Source of the DNA: Ornithinibacillus caprae
GTDB taxonomy: Bacteria > Bacillota > Bacilli > Bacillales > Amphibacillaceae
Length of the DNA: 64,000 bases
Direction of reading: 5' to 3'
Assembly: GCF_009728145.1 (NCBI RefSeq)
Contig: NZ_WOCA01000002.1
Location: forward strand, 1-64,000
The notes under the pieces were generated by a model that had not been told where the DNA came from, searched no databases, and saw only the letters and a list, made by a program, of their open reading frames with translations. Below are positions 60,001-64,000 of this stretch, one piece after another (position 1 is the first letter of the stretch; every line of letters starts with the position of its first letter). A program made the position numbers and the translations under genes.

Positions 60001-60434
60001 ATAAAATCGGATTCAGTTGGGAGTTTTTTATTGATATACTCTAGTTTTCGCTGTGTTTCTCTTGCGATAGGCTCGTCTAATTCTGGTGCACTTAGTATGC
60101 GGTTGTAGCGAATCTCAGCTACGGTTAAATTTTTTAATTGGTGTTGACGGGTAGCCCAGTCTAATAGTAATCTTGCACTTGAATTTATACCTTTTACAAA
60201 TCGTTCATCCGATGGATAATGATGATAACCTTCTATAAAAGCTTCTAGTAATGCAGATGCAGTAGTTTGTGAGTTAGCATATTCTAACCACTCATCAGCA
60301 GATAGGTCTTTGTCACTAGATTGCTCCAATATGCTTTCTGACGTCTGATCCCCAGTGTTTTCCTCACCATAAATATTGTTTGGATAAATGGTGATGGCTA
60401 CTACTAATAAAATAATTACTAGTTTTTTCAACAA
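57057..60434 (-). CDS. Secreted M14 zinc carboxypeptidase with eight ~95-aa repeats
   Basis: 1125 aa. Signal peptide MLKKLVIILLVVAITIYPNNIYG. Eight tandem repeats (~46-810), each with GY..YP, LLDWATxQHQxGN and AxxRYxxIL, ending ..P-T before the next unit; these match the repeats of the glucosaminidase at 26575. The C-terminal M14 domain has zinc ligands in FHAREH (HxxE) and DYHSSGE (His), substrate Arg region GVDLNRNFSTNW, and catalytic Glu probably in TPEI. Bacterial relatives cleave gamma-D-Glu-mDAP bonds of peptidoglycan, so a wall-peptide hydrolase is inferred. Single gene on the minus strand. Confidence 0.88.
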   Translation of the reverse strand: MLKKLVIILLVVAITIYPNNIYGEENTGDQTSESILEQSSDKDLSADEWLEYANSQTTASALLEAFIEGYHHYPSDERFVKGINSSARLLLDWATRQHQLKNLTVAEIRYNRILSAPELDEPIARETQRKLEYINKKLPTESDFINSAESISTASGKLQKYSEAFSLYPNNDQIKSGLKNSANLLFVWADRQHNERKFSTATDRYQTILNVPLIDTEFRLKTEEYLGYALEGHLAPKHYVELANRSNKVSEILSLFEEGYSLYPDNEEIVEGVHNSTLSLLEWATSQHLKGNINTAKDRYERILNLPLLDSTVQEMTEYKLEFAVNENVLPTIDELIYSAEQNNSASGKLEIYLQGYLLYPKEQQIWDGINISAQLLFNWADNQHQLRNFDTAINRYEKILHAPKLKEEIKQKTEDNLNVALQGQLTSDQIISLANSSNKVSEKYSLFLEGHNLYPENSLVQEGLANSIILLIDWASNQHQKGNIETAKVRYERILESPVLAANVERETTLKLELANDEQILPTQKELQQLINNETTASGKFEKSLEGYWLYPRSISIQEVLNNNALILLDWATIQHQNSNIEVAKNRYNKILEASGIKNNISNEIEKKLSFALEGKTLPTEKELITQIENSNKASDKFERSIEGYELYPRSNKFEDMINSSAITLLDWATIQHSLGNIATAKSRYESILSAPVLKSNITKETKTKLDYANQGKQIPTVSQIIENANKNTTASGKLEIYNNGYVYYPRDKQMKAGLNESAQLLLDWATTKHQSGNFKTAIDRYNKIIGSSGVNKSIKQQVENYLKLAKSGKRIYITSKVVNGNVAKYSYNQMVNDIKTLERQYPELVTSEIIGKSVDGRNIYAVKLGFGKKEVFFNGSFHAREHMTTNLLMTMLDEYAYSYAKGTTYSSYNTKEILDEVSIWFVPMVNPDGVSLVQFGASSAKNPLEVIKINNGKTNFNGWKANIRGVDLNRNFSTNWNLVQNNPGIPSPANFKGYRALSEPESRALYEFTLAHNFKTEVDYHSSGEIIYFGDDLIGINNSLHTLSKKIAQKVSLKTGYSLYYTRGTLGGGRRSDWSQRELSRPVLTPEISPYVGNRPVPVSYFNSIWKKNNTIGLMIADEARNR

Positions 60435-61106
60435 TTTTCCCCCTTTTTTTACACCTATATACAGTTTTTTATTATATCAAATTAATTAGATTATAGGAAG
60501 ATGAGATGGAGTATAACCTTCCGTATCCGACACTGACAATGGAAAGTAATAACTAGTTCAATAGTCTCGTATGTAAGTGGCTTTTTAACGGATCTACCAA
60601 ATAGTAAATTTGGAGTGAATTTGTACTTTTTTTGGGATACGGAAATTTTAATGGAAGATATATACTGAGTAGAAATGTTTGCCCTTTTTTGTAAACGCAT
60701 CCAAAAAACTATTGCTTTTCCCAAATTCATATTGTATTATTGTAAATAATCAAACAAATCAAAAGGTACAATGGGTAGAGATTAGGAGAACCCTGTGAAC
60801 AGTAAAACGTATTACGTTGATGTAGTACTTTTATTTGTTCATGGGGTTTTGTGTATTTTATCCCGTATTTATCGGGCAGTAAATACCAGTTTAACTTTAT
60901 TATCTTAATCTTTAAAATGTACAAACTAAACAATCACTTTACACCCATTTCATACTTTTTTTACATGGATAAGTCATGCTATGAAGTAAAGAATCCATTT
61001 ATTTTAAGTAATATGTAACGACATATTACTTGTAAATAACATGCTTCTATACATATAGAAGTAGTTTATAGAATCTCTTGAACTATTAAAAAGGAGGAAA
61101 GTGTAA
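60435..61106. other. 672-bp intergenic region with several inverted repeats
   Basis: No supported gene: minus-strand frames at 60491-60933 lack ribosome binding sites and known motifs. Holds a 13-bp stem AACCCTGTGAACA (60789-60801) / TGTTCATGGGGTT (60836-60848) and CCCG/CGGG (60862-60876), plus two palindromes nearer the ABC operon listed separately. Confidence 0.5.
61006..61061. promoter_or_regulatory. Two palindromes upstream of the ABC importer
   Basis: AAGTAATATGT-AACG-ACATATTACTT (61006-61031, perfect 11-bp arms) and CTTCTAT-ACAT-ATAGAAG (61044-61061). Placed 46-100 bp before the ATG, they are good candidates for a sugar-responsive repressor's operators. Confidence 0.55.
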
Positions 61107-62369
61107 ATGAAGGGGAAGGTTTTGTCTTTATGTGCTATTTTAGTTATCATTCTGGCAGCATGTAGTAGCACGACATCAAGTGAAGAGGTTGAAATCGACT
61201 TTTATTTCCCGGTTGCTGTTGGGGGACCAATTGCAAACATTGTGGATGATTTAGTTGATGAGTTTGAGGAAGAAAATCCAAATATTACAGTAAATGCTAA
61301 CTTTGGTGGTAGTTATGCAGAAACGATGACTCAGGTTATGGCTTCTGTACAAGGTGGAAATCCTCCAGAGCTGGCAGTGTTGTTTTCTATTGATTTATTT
61401 ACCTTACTAGAAAATGATGTCATCGAAGAAATGACACCACTATTTGATGAAGCTTATTTCGATGATTTTTATGATGGATTTATGGCGAATTCCTCTATTG
61501 GGGATGAAGTGTGGAGTATCCCATTCCAACGGAGTACGATCGTTCTTTACTATAACAAAAATGCTTTCGCTGAGGCAGGACTAGACCCAGATCAGCCTCC
61601 AACAACATGGGACGAATTAGTGGAATATGGGAAAAAGTTAACGACTGATGAACAATGGGGTCTTGAAATCCCAAGTACTGGTTATCAGTACTGGATGCTA
61701 CAAGCTTTAACCTTACAAACAGAGGACAATATTATGTCCTATGATGGAAAAGAAACGTACTTTGATGCTCCATATGTGAAGGAATCGATGGATTTCTGGA
61801 TGGACTTAAGTCAAGAACACCAAATTATGCCAGAAGGAGTTATTGAATGGGCTACCGTACCATCTGATTTCTTAAGTGGTAAAACAGCTATGATGTACCA
61901 TACAACTGGTAACCTATCAAATGTAAAAGAAAATGCGGAATTTGATTTTGGCGTATCGTTCCTGCCAGCTAATAATCAATATGGTTCCCCAACTGGTGGA
62001 GGTAATATTTACTTGTTTAAGGATGTACCAGAAGAAAATCGTGATGCAGCAATTAAGTTTATTGAGTTTTTAACGGAGCCTGAAAGAGTAGCGCAATGGT
62101 CAATCGATACGGGGTATGTAGCAACTAGGGAATCAGCATATGAAACAGATAAGTTAAAAAAGTATGTGGAGGAATTTCCAGCAGCACTGGTTGCGAGAGA
62201 ACAGCTAGAATACTCCGATAGTGAGCTTGCTACTTATCAAAATGGTGAGGTGCAAAAAATCTTAAACGATAATATCCAATCCATTTTAACTGGAGATCGT
62301 ACAGTTGATGAAGCACTGGAAAGAGCACAGCAACAAGCAGAAGAAGTGCTTGAGCCATTTCAAGATTAA
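61107..62369 (+). CDS. Extracellular solute-binding lipoprotein (family 1, UgpB/MalE-like)
   Basis: 420 aa. Lipobox LAAC at about residues 17-20 after a hydrophobic signal. FGGSYAETMTQVMASVQGGNPPELAV is the UgpB/family-1 hinge region; YYNKNAFAEAGLDPDQPPTTWDEL and FIEFLTEPERVAQWSI are family-1 motifs. AAAGGAGGAAA precedes the ATG. It delivers a sugar or sn-glycerol-3-phosphate-type ligand to the two permeases downstream. Ligand not determinable; glycerol-phosphate would suit the teichoic acid context (inference). Confidence 0.88.
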   Translation: MKGKVLSLCAILVIILAACSSTTSSEEVEIDFYFPVAVGGPIANIVDDLVDEFEEENPNITVNANFGGSYAETMTQVMASVQGGNPPELAVLFSIDLFTLLENDVIEEMTPLFDEAYFDDFYDGFMANSSIGDEVWSIPFQRSTIVLYYNKNAFAEAGLDPDQPPTTWDELVEYGKKLTTDEQWGLEIPSTGYQYWMLQALTLQTEDNIMSYDGKETYFDAPYVKESMDFWMDLSQEHQIMPEGVIEWATVPSDFLSGKTAMMYHTTGNLSNVKENAEFDFGVSFLPANNQYGSPTGGGNIYLFKDVPEENRDAAIKFIEFLTEPERVAQWSIDTGYVATRESAYETDKLKKYVEEFPAALVAREQLEYSDSELATYQNGEVQKILNDNIQSILTGDRTVDEALERAQQQAEEVLEPFQD

Positions 62370-62388
62370 TGACTTTAAAGTAGATATG

Positions 62389-62424
62389 GAGAAGCTCTGT
62401 TTCTGGTCATAAACTGAGCTTCTC
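62389..62424 (+). terminator. Hairpin between binding protein and permease genes
   Basis: GAGAAGCTC (62389-62397) pairs with GAGCTTCTC (62416-62424). No long T-run, so probably a partial terminator or mRNA-stabilising hairpin keeping the binding protein in excess. Confidence 0.65.
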
Positions 62425-62464
62425 TCTTTACATACACCACCGATTGGAGGTTATACATAATCTA

Positions 62465-63370
62465 ATGAAAACAACGAATCAGAAATCATTCAAACAGAGG
62501 TTTAGTCGGTCATTTCGGCAAAATATTTTTGCATATACGCTGTTACTTCCATCTTTTATTTTTCTAACTTTATTTACGTTTTATCCAACCATTAAGTCGA
62601 TTCAGCTCAGTTTTTATAGTGGCCCAATGACCAGGCTGCAATTTTCAGGGCTGGATCAATATAAAGATGTTTTTACGGATGAAATTTTTAGGAAGGTGTT
62701 ATGGAATAATATCATTTTTATGATTGGTACGGTACCAGCTAGTCTTTTTTTAGCAATGTACTTGGCCATTTGGTTAAACAAGAGAATGAAGGGGAGTGCA
62801 TTACTTCGAACATCATTTTTTTATCCGACAGTTATTCCATTAATTGCGGTAGCGAATATCTGGCTATTTATTTATACCCCTCAATACGGACTATTGGATC
62901 GTTTCTTGGATGTATTTGGAGGAAGTGGACCGAACTGGTTAGGTGATCCGAATACCGTTATGATTGCGATGATCATAATGATTATTTGGAAAGATGCTGG
63001 ATTCTTTATGATTTTTTACTTGGCAGGGTTGCAAAATTTACCGAGGGATGTTTATGAAGCGGCAACTATTGAGGGAGCAAAACCGTTTCAAATGTTTCGG
63101 AATATTACATTTCCATTATTGATGCCGACGACATTATTTGTTCTAATTGTTGCTATCACCAATTCATTTAAGAACGTGGATCACTTATATATCATGACAA
63201 AAGGCGGACCAGATAATGCTAGTAATCTATTACTTTACTATATTTATGAAGTAGCCTTTACGAATTGGGATTTAGGGAAGGCAGCTGTGTTAACTGTCAT
63301 TTTAATTGTTATTTTATTAAGTGTGACCGCATTTAACTATCTATATTTAGACCGGAAAATTCATTATTAG
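62465..63370 (+). CDS. ABC sugar transporter permease 1 (UgpA/MalF-like)
   Basis: 301 aa, six membrane spans. ATG 62465 is 14 bases after GGAGG (62446-62450), an unusually long gap; TTG 62444 overlaps the site. YEAATIEGAKPFQMFRNITFPLL is the EAA loop that contacts the ATPase. SFYPTVIPLIAVANIWLFIY and PDNASNLLLYYIYEVAF are typical of UgpA/LacF-type permeases. Confidence 0.9.
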   Translation: MKTTNQKSFKQRFSRSFRQNIFAYTLLLPSFIFLTLFTFYPTIKSIQLSFYSGPMTRLQFSGLDQYKDVFTDEIFRKVLWNNIIFMIGTVPASLFLAMYLAIWLNKRMKGSALLRTSFFYPTVIPLIAVANIWLFIYTPQYGLLDRFLDVFGGSGPNWLGDPNTVMIAMIIMIIWKDAGFFMIFYLAGLQNLPRDVYEAATIEGAKPFQMFRNITFPLLMPTTLFVLIVAITNSFKNVDHLYIMTKGGPDNASNLLLYYIYEVAFTNWDLGKAAVLTVILIVILLSVTAFNYLYLDRKIHY

Positions 63371-63384
63371 AGAGGAGAAAATAA

Positions 63385-64000
63385 ATGAGTCGTTATATTA
63401 ATTATTCCATTATGATTATACTCGGATTGGTATTTTTTGCACCGTTACTTTGGATCTTTATAACTTCTTTTTCTCCTCCTGGTGAAGTTATTAATGGTTC
63501 GAACCCGTTTTGGGTGTCTAACCCAACGTTTCAAAACTATATCGATGCATGGAATGCTGCACCGTTTTTACGGTATTATTTAAATACATTTATTATCGTT
63601 TTTGGTGTTTTAATCGTACAGTTATTTACGATTACCTTAGCAGCATATGCATTTGCCAGACTAGATTTTAAGGGGAAAAATGTTCTATTTATCTTATTTT
63701 TATTACAACTTATGATTCAACCAGAAATTCTATTATTTCCGAACTATCAAGTGATGAGCCAGTTAGGCTTAGTAGATACGAAGCTAGCAGTTATGCTTCC
63801 ATATTGGGCATCTGCGTTTGGAGTGTTTTTGCTACGACAAACGTTTAAGCAGGTTCCATATGAATTAGACGAGGCTTCAAAAATGGATGGAAGTAAATGG
63901 TACCAGACATTGAGACATGTTTACATACCAGCAGCAAAGCCAACCTATGTTGCTTTTGCCCTCGTATCGGTAAGTACACACTGGAGTAATTTCATGTGGC
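63385..64000 (+). CDS. ABC sugar transporter permease 2 (UgpE/MalG-like), cut by window end
   Basis: At least 205 aa. ATG 63385 follows AGAGGAG, 14 bases after the first permease. IILGLVFFAPLLWIFITSFSPPGEV is the first span and loop; YELDEASKMDGSKWYQTLRHVYIPAAKP is the EAA loop. The C-terminal spans and any later genes (often a hydrolase or regulator) lie outside the window. Confidence 0.9.
   Translation, partial: MSRYINYSIMIILGLVFFAPLLWIFITSFSPPGEVINGSNPFWVSNPTFQNYIDAWNAAPFLRYYLNTFIIVFGVLIVQLFTITLAAYAFARLDFKGKNVLFILFLLQLMIQPEILLFPNYQVMSQLGLVDTKLAVMLPYWASAFGVFLLRQTFKQVPYELDEASKMDGSKWYQTLRHVYIPAAKPTYVAFALVSVSTHWSNFMW

Noticed and set aside
60491-60933. Two minus-strand frames of 79 and 68 aa
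   Set aside because: No ribosome binding sites, cross inverted repeats, low-complexity composition.

Overview
The window is AT-rich DNA from a low-GC Gram-positive bacterium. Bacillaceae is the likely family (Oceanobacillus/Virgibacillus-type relatives are my inference). The reasons are the strong AGGAGG-type ribosome binding sites, TTG/GTG starts, a full tag-type wall teichoic acid (WTA) gene set, LytR-CpsA-Psr (LCP) proteins and the Firmicute DUF1659/DUF2922/YvrJ small-gene trio.

Bases 1-7.7 kb hold the 3' end of a polymorphic-toxin locus with two further orphan toxin tips. Each unit is a toxin C-terminus, its immunity gene and a near-identical terminator. Between units lie decayed serine recombinase genes, one intact and one decayed small Xre repressor, and the truncated left half of an IS110-family element. 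A 421-bp exact repeat (1-421 and 3608-4028) sits just upstream of the variable tips of units 1 and 2 and is a ready substrate for tip exchange. Bases 7.9-18.6 kb carry ordinary chromosomal genes: a secreted subtilase, an ArsR-regulated permease operon with a 32-aa Cys-rich protein, an amino-acid permease, a sodium:solute symporter with an amidohydrolase, and a GDPD phosphodiesterase.

Bases 18.7-56.2 kb form a large surface-polymer region. It has nucleotide-sugar genes (galU, two UDP-sugar dehydrogenases), glycosyltransferases, TagO, two acyltransferase-SGNH proteins, three LCP ligases and two TagGH-type exporters. One exporter is the normal WTA machine (tagB-like, tagD, tagF, tagG, tagH, tagA). 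The other is unusual: two ATPase domains are fused in one polypeptide, next to an asparagine-synthase-like protein, coiled-coil glycosyltransferases and a serine-hydrolase-like protein. Flanking or embedded in the region are two very large secreted wall enzymes, a GH73 glucosaminidase (26575-30519) and an M14 peptidase (57057-60434). Both are built on the same roughly 95-residue tandem repeat, which I do not recognise as a named family. The window ends in a sugar-type ABC importer operon (61107 to beyond 64000).

The most promising candidates for something undescribed are the shared-repeat hydrolase pair, the fused-ATPase exporter cluster at 30.7-38.1 kb, and the toxin-tip array with its recombinase/Xre modules. 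All assignments come from reading the sequence; no database search was run.
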